Shown one piece after another: positions 28,129 to 36,715 of a DNA stretch of 64,000 bases (within the stretch, counting starts at the first letter, position 1; every line of letters begins with the position of its first letter). Location: assembly GCA_965230185.1 (NCBI GenBank), contig OZ245995.1:558001-622000 (forward strand), read 5' to 3'. The notes beneath the pieces are model-generated. The model had not been told where the DNA came from. It made no database searches and saw only the letters and a program-made list of their open reading frames with translations. The position numbers were made by a program, and so were the translations under genes. Source of the DNA: Motiliproteus sp965230185. Lineage in GTDB: Bacteria > Pseudomonadota > Gammaproteobacteria > Pseudomonadales > Balneatricaceae.

Positions 28129-31100
28129 GTGAGCCCTGACTTTTTCTCTGCCGGTAAGAGCTATCTGCTATCAATTTTTTTTGTTTTCGTTTTTACATGG
28201 ATACCGCAGAGTCAGGCGCTGCCATTATCGGTAGCACGGCTGACGCTGGAGCAGGGGTTGTCTCAGAGTACGGTCTACGCCATCGCCCAGGATCAGTCCG
28301 GATATATCTGGTTCGGGACGGCAGATGGGGTCGATATTTACGATGGTTACCGATTTCGTCATCTGCGCCAGGGTCCGTCCGGGTCAGCCTCTCTCAGTGA
28401 CAACTATGTCAGATCGCTGCTGATCGATCGTAAAGGCATCGTCTGGATTGGCACTCTGGGCGGGGGGCTCAATCGCTATGACCCGGTTTCGCAGGAGTGG
28501 ACTCATTACCGGGCCTCTTCAGACAGGGTTCATGGCCTGCTCAGCGATGATGTCTACAGCATCTACGAATCCGCTGATGGGGATATCTGGACCGGCAGCG
28601 AAGCGGGGGTTTCACGGCTGGATCCGGCACGTGGGATCTTTCACCATTATCCTTCTTCGGTTCCTGAGACTTCAGACGGGGTCACCTCCGGTATTATCCG
28701 GGCAATCACTCAGACCGGAGACGGTGATCTCTGGTTCGGATCCGCCAGCAGCGGACTGAGCCGATTTGATCCGGAAACCGAAACTTTCACTCGGTACCGC
28801 CACGATAGCAGTGATTCGCATAGCCTCAGTAACAATTCCATCAATGCGATTTACGAAGACAGTCAGCAACGGCTCTGGATAGGAACGGAATATGGGGGGC
28901 TTAATCGCTTTGACAGGCAGAGCGGGCAGTTCATTCGATTTGTTCAGAATAAGGAGAACTCCGATGGTTTGAATGACAGCGAAGTAACCTCTGTCATTGA
29001 GGACCGTGACGGCTGGTTGTGGCTGGGCACCTGGTCGGGCGGGCTTAATCGCTTTGATCCTGATAGCGGGCGTTTCCTGCACTATCGAAGCAGCAAAGCC
29101 AGTACCAGCAGCCTCAGTAGTGATACCGTCATCAGTCTGTTTGAGGACCGCAGTGGTGTGCTATGGGCCGGAACTTACGATAATGGCGCCAACCGTATTG
29201 CCTATCAGGGAGTGGATTTTCCCCACTATCGTTATGATCCGCTTCAGAAAGAGGGATTGAGAAGCAGGATGGTCTGGGCTTTTGCCGAAGATCTTCAGGG
29301 TGATATCTGGATCGGCTCCAAAAAAGGGTTGAGCCGACTGGCGCCGGCGGAAGGAACTGTCCCGGCGGCTGTCAGTAACGCGCAATGCAATGGTGCGCTG
29401 GAGTCGGCGGATATTCGCTCGATTGTGGTCGACAGCCCCTGGTTGTGGCTGGGAACGGCAGGTGGTGGGCTGCTGAAGCTCAACCCGGAAACCTGCGATA
29501 CCAGGCATTTCCGCTCCCGGCAAAACGATCCGAATACGCTCAGTAACAATCACGCGAGATTGTTGCTCCGGGATGATGAAGGATTTCTGTGGATCGGGAC
29601 TAAGCAGGGACTCAACAGACTGGATCCCGAAACCGGAGATATCGACAGGTTTCCTGTCGATGCGTTGAATCCTGCTGCCCTGCCTCATGCCAGAATACGG
29701 GCACTGTATCAGGATTCACAAGGGGTTCTGTGGGTCGGAACCAGTGGTGGTCTCAGTCGTTACGATAAGGAGCAGAAGCGCTTCTTTACCCTGACAGCGG
29801 AGCAGGGGGCTCTCAGCGGCAATGATGTCAGAAGTGTTTACCGGGATTCTGCCGGGGTGCTGTGGATTGCCACGGGGTCAGGTCTCACCCGTTATGACCT
29901 TCGGGATAATGAAGCACGATTTTTTTATGAAAAAGATGGCCTGAGCAACAATACTCTTTACGGCATTATGCCGGACGGTAAATATCTCTGGATTACCACC
30001 AATAATGGGCTTTCAAAGTTCGATACCGAGAGTTTTACCGTTAGAACCTATGACGGTTCAGATGGGCTGCAGAGTAATGAATTTAATTTTAACGCCTATC
30101 TGAAAACGCGAAATGATGCGTTTCTGGTGGGTGGTGTAAATGGCTTTAATTATTTCAGGCCGAAACAGTTCGGTTCTTTAAAAACATTGCCGGAGTTGCA
30201 GATATCAGGCTCTGTTTATAATGAAGATGGTCTTTCCGGACCTCTGACAAAAAAGGATCCTGAGAACCCTCTGGTTTTGAAACAATCCGATCGGAAAATT
30301 GTTTTCCATATATCGGTTCTGCATTATTTAAATCCTGAGAAAAACTCATACCGATATCGGTTAAAAGGGTATGAGGATCACTGGAAGCTGAGCAGGGCGA
30401 CTGATCAGGCGATAACCTTTGCCGGTCTTCCACAGGGAGAGTACAGCTTAGAAGTTGAAGCGCTGGCTGGTAACGGCATGAAAAGCTCCGAAATCAGCAC
30501 CTGGCATTTCCGGGTTCAGCCTTCTCCCTGGCAGTCTGTCTGGGCCTGGATGGGTTATATGGCGGCGCTCGCAACCTTTTTCTGGGGCATGCTTCGGTTG
30601 AGAACCGCCGCTTATCGCCGTCGGGAGCGAAAGCTGCAGAATCTGATTGAAAGCAACACGGCGGAGCTGCATCTCAGGAACCAACAGCTGGATGAACAGG
30701 CACGAGAGCTGGAAAGGATGATGGACGCTCAGGATGCGTTCTACCTCCGAACAGCTCATGAACTGAGAACCCCGCTTTCTCTTATTCGGGCACCAGCAGA
30801 AATACTGAGCAACGGGCAATCCTGTAACGGGTCTGAACGCCATACCGGTATCATTCTGCAGGGAACAGAACGTCTGCAGCGCCTGATTGATCAGATGCTG
30901 GCGGCCGCTGTGAACAAGGCCATCCATGAACCCGGGACTCAGACATTCGATCTGCGCTCATTCGTAAAGCCGTTGATAGAAGCTCACAGGGGCCGCGCTG
31001 AACAGCGGGGTGTCAGTGTCCTTGAGTCGCCGATCCCCGATGCCGCGGTTACTCTGAACCGAAGTGCACTGGAGGACATTCTGCATAATCTCATCGACAA

Positions 31101-32295
31101 TGCCGTCAAATATACTCCTGATGGGGGGAAGGTATCCGTTGAAGTGATGCCGGAGAGAGATCAGCTGCGGGTGTCGGTGACTGATACAGGTATCGGTATC
31201 GAACCGGGGGAGCAGCAAAAAGTTTTCGAGCGGCAGTATCGTGGTCACCAGGCCAGTAGCCGGACTCCTGAAGGAGAAGGGGTGGGTCTGTACACGGTCA
31301 GTCAGGCGGCCAGTTCCTGTGGCGGTGAAATTTGCCTGGAAAGCGAGCCGGGCCGGGGAAGTTGTTTCCGGGTGTGGTTACCCTGCCTGTCGACGGGCGG
31401 CGCCGCTGTCACTTCCGATGCCTGCGGTTACCAGTTGCCCGCCACCGCTCAGACTTGCACCGACGATCAGTCCTCGGAAACCGCTGGCACTGAAACGCTG
31501 CTGATCATTGAAGATGACCCGTCCCTGCAACAGGTGCTGGATCTGCTGTTGAGGCCTCAGTACAAACTGATCTTTACCGCATCAGCTGAGCAGGGCATGC
31601 AGGCGGCCCGGACACAGTTACCGGCGCTGATACTCTGTGATGTGATGTTGCCGGATGGTTGCGGTTTCGATGTGACCCGTACCCTGAAAAATGACGATAC
31701 CACCAGCCATATACCAATAATCCATCTCACGGCTCTGGGTGATCCCGAAAATAAAATAACCGGCTTAAGGTGCAGTGCTGATGACTACATCGTCAAACCG
31801 TTCTCAGCAGAAGAACTTAAGCTGCGGATCGCCACTCAGATTCAGAATCGTATCCGCCAGAGAGAGTGGTGCCGACGCCGATTCCTTTTTTCCGCCGAAC
31901 CGGATACCACAGAGGATAACCCGGGGATAAGCAGCGCAGACCTGAGCTTCATTGAGAGTCTTGAAGAGCAGGTCTCCGTACTCCTGCGAAAACGGCAGTG
32001 TAATCTTGACTCGGTGGCACAGGCGATGCACCAGAGTGGCCGGACTGTTCAGCGAAAAATAAAGAACATTCTTGGCTGCAGCTACACTGAGTATGTTCAG
32101 TCACAGCAGCTGAAAATGTCCCGTGAATTACTTGAAAGCGGGTTAAGCGTAAAGGAGTCTGCCTACCTTTCCGGCTTCAGCGACCCCACCCATCTGAACC
32201 GTCTGTTCAAGAGTCAGTATGGCACCACTCCCGGTCAGCATCGACGGGCTACGGCCAAAACTGTACAGAGCCGCCAAAAGGCTGTCGAATCATGA
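28129..32295 (+). CDS. One-protein hybrid two-component system: propeller sensor, kinase, receiver, AraC output
   Basis: 1388 residues from a GTG with AAGGATG. A signal/anchor comes first, then about 13 Reg_prop repeats (pattern LWIGTxxGGLNRFDPxxxxF) building periplasmic beta-propellers. A Y_Y_Y domain (YRLKGYEDHW) and one transmembrane helix near residues 805-825 follow. HisKA carries HELRTPLSL (H877). HATPase has NLIDNAVKYT and DTGIGIEPGE. The receiver has phospho-acceptor D1171 (LCDVMLP) and YIVKPF. An AraC-type double HTH (about 1285-1375) has SVKESAYLSGFSDPTHLNRLFKSQYG. The architecture matches Bacteroidota hybrid systems that sense glycan fragments. Here it stands directly upstream of the exported-protein locus at 32803 and may control it (inference). 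Confidence 0.93.
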   Translation: MSPDFFSAGKSYLLSIFFVFVFTWIPQSQALPLSVARLTLEQGLSQSTVYAIAQDQSGYIWFGTADGVDIYDGYRFRHLRQGPSGSASLSDNYVRSLLIDRKGIVWIGTLGGGLNRYDPVSQEWTHYRASSDRVHGLLSDDVYSIYESADGDIWTGSEAGVSRLDPARGIFHHYPSSVPETSDGVTSGIIRAITQTGDGDLWFGSASSGLSRFDPETETFTRYRHDSSDSHSLSNNSINAIYEDSQQRLWIGTEYGGLNRFDRQSGQFIRFVQNKENSDGLNDSEVTSVIEDRDGWLWLGTWSGGLNRFDPDSGRFLHYRSSKASTSSLSSDTVISLFEDRSGVLWAGTYDNGANRIAYQGVDFPHYRYDPLQKEGLRSRMVWAFAEDLQGDIWIGSKKGLSRLAPAEGTVPAAVSNAQCNGALESADIRSIVVDSPWLWLGTAGGGLLKLNPETCDTRHFRSRQNDPNTLSNNHARLLLRDDEGFLWIGTKQGLNRLDPETGDIDRFPVDALNPAALPHARIRALYQDSQGVLWVGTSGGLSRYDKEQKRFFTLTAEQGALSGNDVRSVYRDSAGVLWIATGSGLTRYDLRDNEARFFYEKDGLSNNTLYGIMPDGKYLWITTNNGLSKFDTESFTVRTYDGSDGLQSNEFNFNAYLKTRNDAFLVGGVNGFNYFRPKQFGSLKTLPELQISGSVYNEDGLSGPLTKKDPENPLVLKQSDRKIVFHISVLHYLNPEKNSYRYRLKGYEDHWKLSRATDQAITFAGLPQGEYSLEVEALAGNGMKSSEISTWHFRVQPSPWQSVWAWMGYMAALATFFWGMLRLRTAAYRRRERKLQNLIESNTAELHLRNQQLDEQARELERMMDAQDAFYLRTAHELRTPLSLIRAPAEILSNGQSCNGSERHTGIILQGTERLQRLIDQMLAAAVNKAIHEPGTQTFDLRSFVKPLIEAHRGRAEQRGVSVLESPIPDAAVTLNRSALEDILHNLIDNAVKYTPDGGKVSVEVMPERDQLRVSVTDTGIGIEPGEQQKVFERQYRGHQASSRTPEGEGVGLYTVSQAASSCGGEICLESEPGRGSCFRVWLPCLSTGGAAVTSDACGYQLPATAQTCTDDQSSETAGTETLLIIEDDPSLQQVLDLLLRPQYKLIFTASAEQGMQAARTQLPALILCDVMLPDGCGFDVTRTLKNDDTTSHIPIIHLTALGDPENKITGLRCSADDYIVKPFSAEELKLRIATQIQNRIRQREWCRRRFLFSAEPDTTEDNPGISSADLSFIESLEEQVSVLLRKRQCNLDSVAQAMHQSGRTVQRKIKNILGCSYTEYVQSQQLKMSRELLESGLSVKESAYLSGFSDPTHLNRLFKSQYGTTPGQHRRATAKTVQSRQKAVES

Positions 32296-32802
32296 CACTC
32301 TGAAGACATATATATAAAAAACAATTAGTTATATTGCTTCTCTGAATCCGTGCTCGATTCAGGGCAGATCCTTATTGTCGTGACCGGTCGGAGTCCGGGT
32401 AGTTCAATTCCGACTGGCTGAGCGACGTCTGCCCGATCGAAAGTAACGATAGATAAGCAAGGTCATACATGGAAGCGACCCAGATTCCGGTTGTTCCGGG
32501 GCTCCAGAATTTCTGCCAGTGGCGGCCAGGATCAGGCCACCATTCCGCGTGTTCATCCTCGATCTTTTTGCGTGCAGTTCACCCTCGCTGCAACACCCTT
32601 TCCGAGACGGCAGCCTCCGCTGAACGGAAGGTTGCTGAAAATTTCTCTCAGTTCCGGCAGAGCGCTGCCGGCTGCGTGCCGTTCTGTTACCAGAAAACGA
32701 TTCGGAAAAACGAACAGGGCTTTGCTCAGGGACGGATAGCCAGATCCATTCAGACCGTTAATTGACCACTTATTACTAAATTTGTCAGAAGGGACAGATG
32801 TT
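32296..32802 (+). promoter_or_regulatory. Leader of the exported-protein locus
   Basis: 507 bases without a convincing gene. A 98-codon frame at 32469-32765 was considered and rejected. Just after the regulator gene is a very AT-rich run (32305-32335). A 7-base perfect hairpin CCGGCAG/CTGCCGG lies at 32654-32671. AGAAGGGACAG precedes the ATG at 32803. A regulator-binding region is likely, but its exact site is not recognisable. Confidence 0.35.
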
Positions 32803-34695
32803 ATGAATCACAGCAAAAAAATTGCACTGGTGGCAGCGCTGATATCTCTCGGTGGTTGTGTAAACCAGTCAATGCTGAATCCTTCGAGTACGCTGGCAAA
32901 CTTGTCAATGCCAGCCAAAGCCAGCGTTCCAGCTGTTCAGAAAGCGAAAGCTACCGCCAATGTAAACGTCAGGGCTGAACCAGGTGGCAATAAAGTTGGT
33001 CGTCTCAGCAAAGGCCGTGAGATGACTGTTCTTGATGAAAAAGACGGTTGGGCTCAGATTGCCTCAGGCAGCGGCAGCAAAGCCGTTTCGGGATGGGTCA
33101 GCGCAAAGTACATCACAAAAATCGAAAGCGCTCCGGCAGCACCCTCTGCCGGTAGCAGCGCTTCAGGCGGACTGGCGGCGCTTACCGGCAGTATGGTCAG
33201 TGGAGCGAATAAAGCTTCCGCTGGCAGCGAAGAGTTCTTCAAAACCGGAAAAGTCTATAAGGGCTACTCCAAAGAATACCGGCCTGTCAATGAGATGATC
33301 CATGCAGGCAGGGCCGATGATGCACTGCAGTTGTACAAGGGTAAGAATAAGCCAGAGAAAAAAAATAAGGCAGAAACGGAAAAAGCGGTCCCCGAAATTG
33401 ATCTCGTTAACAAAAATCTGATTACGCTGCACAACCTTCAGCTGGGTTCCCTGAACCTGGACGCCGGTAATCCTAAAGACTCCATTGCCAATTTTAAAGT
33501 CAGCCGTAAGCAGCTGAATATGGAAGACAATGAGAGCAAAGTCGTTTCCCTCGGTAAGACCGGAATGCTGGCTGTTGCAGAGTTCGCCAGTGGTAACGAA
33601 GAGCTTCAGCCCTACAACCCCGTCGGTTACGAAAAAGTCATGATGCTGAACTACAACGCTCTGGCTTACCTGATTAACGGACAGAACGAGGCGTTTAACG
33701 TCGCGCGAAGAGCCGCCGACTGGCAGGACATGGAGCGCAAGGCTTTTGCAGAGAAAATGGCGAAGGCCAGAAAAGAGCTCAGGGCGAAAAATGAAGATCT
33801 GGAAGCCGGTAGCTCAGCCAGCAAAGCTTCCAACCCATTTGATCTGGGCAAGATGAACTCATCTCTGAACGATGAGTATTCAAAATTCCACAAGCAGGCT
33901 AACAGGGTTGAAAGCGCTTATGTTAATCCGTTTTCCGACTATCTGATCGGAATGATCATGGAGTACAAGTCGCTTCAGGATCGAAGCAAGCTCGATGATG
34001 CCCGGCGACATTATAAAAAAGCCAGCAAGTTGAACCGGAACAGCCCGCTGCTGGCAAAAGCCGAAAAGGAGATGGCTGCCAGGTTGAAAGGAAAAAAAGG
34101 CAGCAAGGGAACCACGCTGCTGCATGTGGTGGTGGCTGATGGTGCCGCGCCGGAAAAGAAAGTCCTGACCAATATTGTCCCGGTCCCGGAAGCGATCGTT
34201 ACCCTGCAGCTTCCGATCATGGAGCCGGTGGACAACAAGGTCGCAAAAATAAAGCTGTTTAACAAAGCCGGTAAGACGCTGGCAACGCTGGATACGATCG
34301 CCGATATCGAGTCGATGGCAATGCGACATCAGAAAGATTCTGAGCCGGCCATTATGTTCAGAGCCGCAACCACGGTTGCCCGGAGCTTTATCGAGCAGAA
34401 GGCTCTGAGCTCGATGATGGGAGGCTTAGGCAACCTTGTCGGCTCGGTCAGAGACCAGCTGTCACATCCCGATACCCGCTCCTGGAGTAATCTGCCGTCA
34501 TCCATTAAAGCCGCCCGACTGAATGTGCCCAGAGGGACACAGGAAGTGATGCTTGTTTCCTATGACAGAAAAGGACGAAAGCTGGCAACCCGGAAAGTCA
34601 GATTAAACGCCGATGGTCATAACTTCGTTTATGCCCGAAGCATCAACGGCAGTCTTAAAGCCCACGCCGCACGGAATCTGTGGATCAACGGTTAA
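32803..34695 (+). CDS. COG3014-like lipoprotein with SH3 domain
   Basis: 630 residues from the ATG at 32803; AGAAGGG fits this start, not the TTG at 32782. Lipobox SLGGC, Cys19. A bacterial SH3 domain follows (about 48-108: NVNVRAEPGGNKVGRL, DGWAQI, GWVSAKYI), usually a peptidoglycan-binding module. A long helical, TPR-like region resembles COG3014 lipoproteins (VMMLNYNALAYLINGQNEAFNVARRA, YLIGMIMEYKSL). A C-terminal beta-rich part covers about 440-630. COG3014, YcfL and LpoB genes sit together in several marine gammaproteobacteria, and the same trio opens this locus. It is probably a periplasmic lipoprotein linking wall and outer membrane. Confidence 0.8.
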   Translation: MNHSKKIALVAALISLGGCVNQSMLNPSSTLANLSMPAKASVPAVQKAKATANVNVRAEPGGNKVGRLSKGREMTVLDEKDGWAQIASGSGSKAVSGWVSAKYITKIESAPAAPSAGSSASGGLAALTGSMVSGANKASAGSEEFFKTGKVYKGYSKEYRPVNEMIHAGRADDALQLYKGKNKPEKKNKAETEKAVPEIDLVNKNLITLHNLQLGSLNLDAGNPKDSIANFKVSRKQLNMEDNESKVVSLGKTGMLAVAEFASGNEELQPYNPVGYEKVMMLNYNALAYLINGQNEAFNVARRAADWQDMERKAFAEKMAKARKELRAKNEDLEAGSSASKASNPFDLGKMNSSLNDEYSKFHKQANRVESAYVNPFSDYLIGMIMEYKSLQDRSKLDDARRHYKKASKLNRNSPLLAKAEKEMAARLKGKKGSKGTTLLHVVVADGAAPEKKVLTNIVPVPEAIVTLQLPIMEPVDNKVAKIKLFNKAGKTLATLDTIADIESMAMRHQKDSEPAIMFRAATTVARSFIEQKALSSMMGGLGNLVGSVRDQLSHPDTRSWSNLPSSIKAARLNVPRGTQEVMLVSYDRKGRKLATRKVRLNADGHNFVYARSINGSLKAHAARNLWING

Positions 34696-34713
34696 AAAAA
34701 GTGAGCTGAGATC

Positions 34714-35175
34714 ATGAAATGTTGTAACCCTCAATTCCTGTCCTGCCTGGTCGCGGCGTCTCTGATGCTGTTACCGGCAACCTCGTCTGCAGAAAAGATG
34801 CAGCAACACAGAACCATCGATCAGAGCCATCCGCGGGCCCGGCTGATTGTCGGCAGCGAAGGGCTGTATGACCAGGTGCGGCTGGTGAAAGCACGAGTTG
34901 CTCCCTTAGGTAACTTTATGCGGGGACAGGCCGCCGTACAGAATCTGACCGACGAGCGGCTGGTGCTCGAATACAAAATTGACTGGATGGATGACGAAGG
35001 TTTCCTGATTGGCGATGGCGGCATCTGGGAGCGGTTCGCACTGGGTCCCAGAGAGCTGAGGCCCTTCAAATCCCTGGGCAAGTCGAAACGCGCCGCCCGT
35101 ATGCAGTTCACGGTGCGTTTTCCGGGGGACACCTTTATCGAAAGTTCCACACGCTGGAAAGACTCAGAAAGTTAA
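34714..35175 (+). CDS. ycfL: YcfL-like periplasmic protein (DUF1425)
   Basis: 153 residues with a signal peptide ending near ATSSA-E. The core VQNLTDERLVLEYKIDWMDDEGFLI followed by WERFALGPRELRPF is characteristic of YcfL/DUF1425: a small Ig-like fold lacking a lipobox in this copy. In E. coli ycfL precedes lpoB, and the same order holds here. Its function is unknown; the association suggests a role in regulating peptidoglycan synthesis or in this locus's envelope complex. Confidence 0.8.
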   Translation: MKCCNPQFLSCLVAASLMLLPATSSAEKMQQHRTIDQSHPRARLIVGSEGLYDQVRLVKARVAPLGNFMRGQAAVQNLTDERLVLEYKIDWMDDEGFLIGDGGIWERFALGPRELRPFKSLGKSKRAARMQFTVRFPGDTFIESSTRWKDSES

Positions 35176-35203
35176 CAGTTTCAACTGACAGGAGATGAAT
35201 TGG

Positions 35204-35737
35204 ATGAAAAGGCGTGTTTTTGCTGTGGTGAGTTTACTGGGTGTCCTGCTGACTATGTCGGGTTGTGTTACGACCAGCGGCAGTGCTCAGGGCAGGGTCG
35301 CGATGATGGATACCAGTGAACGTGCACACCTGGATAACAGCCTTAATATGACGGATCTGATGTCGCTGGCGGAAAAGTTAACCAATGACATGCTGATGGA
35401 CGACGTGGTGCTTGAATGGGGTAACGACCGTCCCAGGCTGGTGTTCAGTCAGCTGCTGAACGAGACCGATGACGACAATATTCCGGAAGAGATGATTTAT
35501 GACCGTATTCGCGGGCTGATTCTCCAGAGCGGCGTGGCGAGAATCGTGTCCCAGAATTCGGACAACTTTAAATACATTCTGCACGGTGTCCTGAGCTCGA
35601 CGCAGGAGTACAGCGACGATGGTGCCAGCGCGCGCCAGTTCAGAGTCACACTGAATCTTTCTGATATAGAGGGAGAGCAGCTGGGACAGTGGCAGGGCCG
35701 TATCAACTTAGCCAAGGCTAAAAGGCCGCTTTTTTAA
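35204..35737 (+). CDS. lpoB: LpoB-like lipoprotein (penicillin-binding protein activator family)
   Basis: 177 residues. The ATG at 35204 is chosen because GGAG is nine bases ahead of it; it would abut the alternative ATG at 35195. Lipobox LTMSGC, Cys21. The TolB/CsgG-like core shows LTNDMLMDDVVLEWG, RPRLVFSQLLNETDDDNIPEEMIYDRIRGLIL and YILHGVLSSTQEY. LpoB in enterobacteria activates PBP1B from the outer membrane. This copy is inside a CsgG-rich locus, so it may be a dedicated paralogue rather than the housekeeping activator (inference). Confidence 0.8.
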   Translation: MKRRVFAVVSLLGVLLTMSGCVTTSGSAQGRVAMMDTSERAHLDNSLNMTDLMSLAEKLTNDMLMDDVVLEWGNDRPRLVFSQLLNETDDDNIPEEMIYDRIRGLILQSGVARIVSQNSDNFKYILHGVLSSTQEYSDDGASARQFRVTLNLSDIEGEQLGQWQGRINLAKAKRPLF

Positions 35738-35764
35738 TCCAGGGAAATAGAACAGGAAACCAAA

Positions 35765-36094
35765 ATGAAGAAGATTGTCTCTGCTGTAATCATGATGTCC
35801 GCGTTTACCGCTTCTGCACCAACGTTTGCGATGGGGGAGGATATTGCTAAGGAAGCCATTAAAGCAACGGCAGATGTCGCTAAAGCCGCTATTAATAAAA
35901 ACAAGTCTGAGGTCAATGTTAAAAACTCGACGCTGGATAATGGCGTAGTAATGAATAAGGCTATCAATGTCGGTAATTCGGGGATCTCTGCAAAAGCCGA
36001 TAAAGTAAATATTAAGAACAGCAAGATTAAGAATCGAGTTGTGCTCAATAAGGCTATTAATGTTGGTAACTCAGGGGTTCAGCTGGGTCAGTGA
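35765..36094 (+). CDS. Small secreted two-repeat protein, candidate fibre subunit
   Basis: 109 residues with AGGAAAC upstream. A signal peptide ends PTFA-M (about 22), then a short Ala/Lys-rich helix (25-47). Residues 48-78 and 79-109 are two 31-residue repeats, 18 of 31 identical, each with a strand-turn motif (VNVKNS, VNIKNS), VV(M/L)NKAINVGNSG, and rich in Asn, Gly, Ser and Val. The last repeat ends the protein (VGNSGVQLGQ). Size, export signal, Asn/Gly-rich tandem repeats and a nearby CsgG-like gene resemble curli subunits, but the repeat is not the curlin repeat. Its tail resembles that of the protein at 38706. A terminator-like hairpin follows directly. Confidence 0.75.
   Translation: MKKIVSAVIMMSAFTASAPTFAMGEDIAKEAIKATADVAKAAINKNKSEVNVKNSTLDNGVVMNKAINVGNSGISAKADKVNIKNSKIKNRVVLNKAINVGNSGVQLGQ
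35906..36091 (+). repeat. Two tandem 93-bp coding repeats
   Basis: 35906-35998 and 35999-36091 encode the two 31-residue repeats. Identical residues include Val3, Asn4, Lys6, Asn7, Ser8, Asn12, Val14-15 and the ten-residue block NKAINVGNSG. Confidence 0.85.
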
Positions 36095-36107
36095 TTTTCT
36101 GACAGAT

Positions 36108-36129
36108 AAGGGTCTTCACAGGCCCTTTT
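36108..36129 (+). terminator. Terminator-like/attenuator hairpin after the repeat-protein gene
   Basis: Stem AAGGGTC/GGCCCTT (7 pairs, one G-U) with a 6-base loop, ending in a run of four T. It starts 14 bases after the stop of the 35765 gene and precedes the next locus gene. A weak terminator here would give more of the upstream small protein than of downstream products. Confidence 0.5.
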
Positions 36130-36149
36130 ACAGAATGCAGGGTGGCTGA

Positions 36150-36707
36150 GTGACGCGATTATTTTTTGTGACGCTTCTTTGTCTGGGTATGGTGGTCGGT
36201 ATTCAGCCGTCTTATGGTGACGGCTTGAGCAGCTTTAAAAAGAATCGTATTAAGCAGCTCAGCAAGAAAAGCGATCGTTACAATTACTATGAGGAAAAAA
36301 ATAATCGTGTCAAAAAGGGAAGTAAGAAAACAGGACTGGATGCCACTCGCCTGAAGGGGTATGGAAAAGTACAGAACTGGGTTGAGATCGACAACAGCAA
36401 AGTGGGTAATGTCGTCAGCAGTGCGGCGAAACGGTTCAGGCCAAAGAAAAGCGTTAAGGGTAAGAATCGAAAGAATGTACCGGACAGGAATCTGGGTGTA
36501 ATCGCAAACTGTAACAGTGCCGGGAGTATTGATAACACCGTTATTGTAAAACGCTCAAAAGTTGAGAATGCAATATTAGGCGGCACCGTTAACTCCGGCA
36601 TTATTGTGGATAACTGTCGCGGTCGTATTCAGGGCAAAAAGTACAGCAATAACGTTGTTGTCGAGAAAAGCAGAGTCGGCGGCGCCGCGGGTGTGTTGAA
36701 CAGATAG
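36150..36707 (+). CDS. Basic secreted protein sharing the strand-turn motif
   Basis: 185 residues from a GTG with AGGG upstream. The signal peptide ends PSYG-D (about 23). Residues 28-75 are strongly basic (Lys/Arg). The motif V-x-V/I-x-x-S-K/R-V occurs at about 78-87 (VEIDNSKVGN), 131-140 (VIVKRSKVEN) and 169-178 (VVVEKSRVGG), spaced unevenly, with Asn/Gly/Val-rich sequence around them. This is the same motif as in the two repeats of the 35765 protein. Two Cys lie in NCNSAGS and DNCRGR. It may be a second fibre component, nucleator or anchor; no known family recognised. Confidence 0.7.
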   Translation: MTRLFFVTLLCLGMVVGIQPSYGDGLSSFKKNRIKQLSKKSDRYNYYEEKNNRVKKGSKKTGLDATRLKGYGKVQNWVEIDNSKVGNVVSSAAKRFRPKKSVKGKNRKNVPDRNLGVIANCNSAGSIDNTVIVKRSKVENAILGGTVNSGIIVDNCRGRIQGKKYSNNVVVEKSRVGGAAGVLNR

Positions 36708-36715
36708 GGTTTGTT

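Noticed and set aside
32469..32765. 98-codon plus-strand frame in the leader of the export locus
   Set aside because: Cys/Ser/Arg-rich, low protein-likeness, no family, weak ribosome-binding site; more likely untranslated leader.
35765..36094. Canonical curlin (CsgA/CsgB) repeat protein
   Set aside because: The repeats lack the Ser-x5-Gln-x-Gly-x-Gly-Asn-x-Ala-x3-Gln pattern, so it is not called csgA despite the CsgG-like neighbour.
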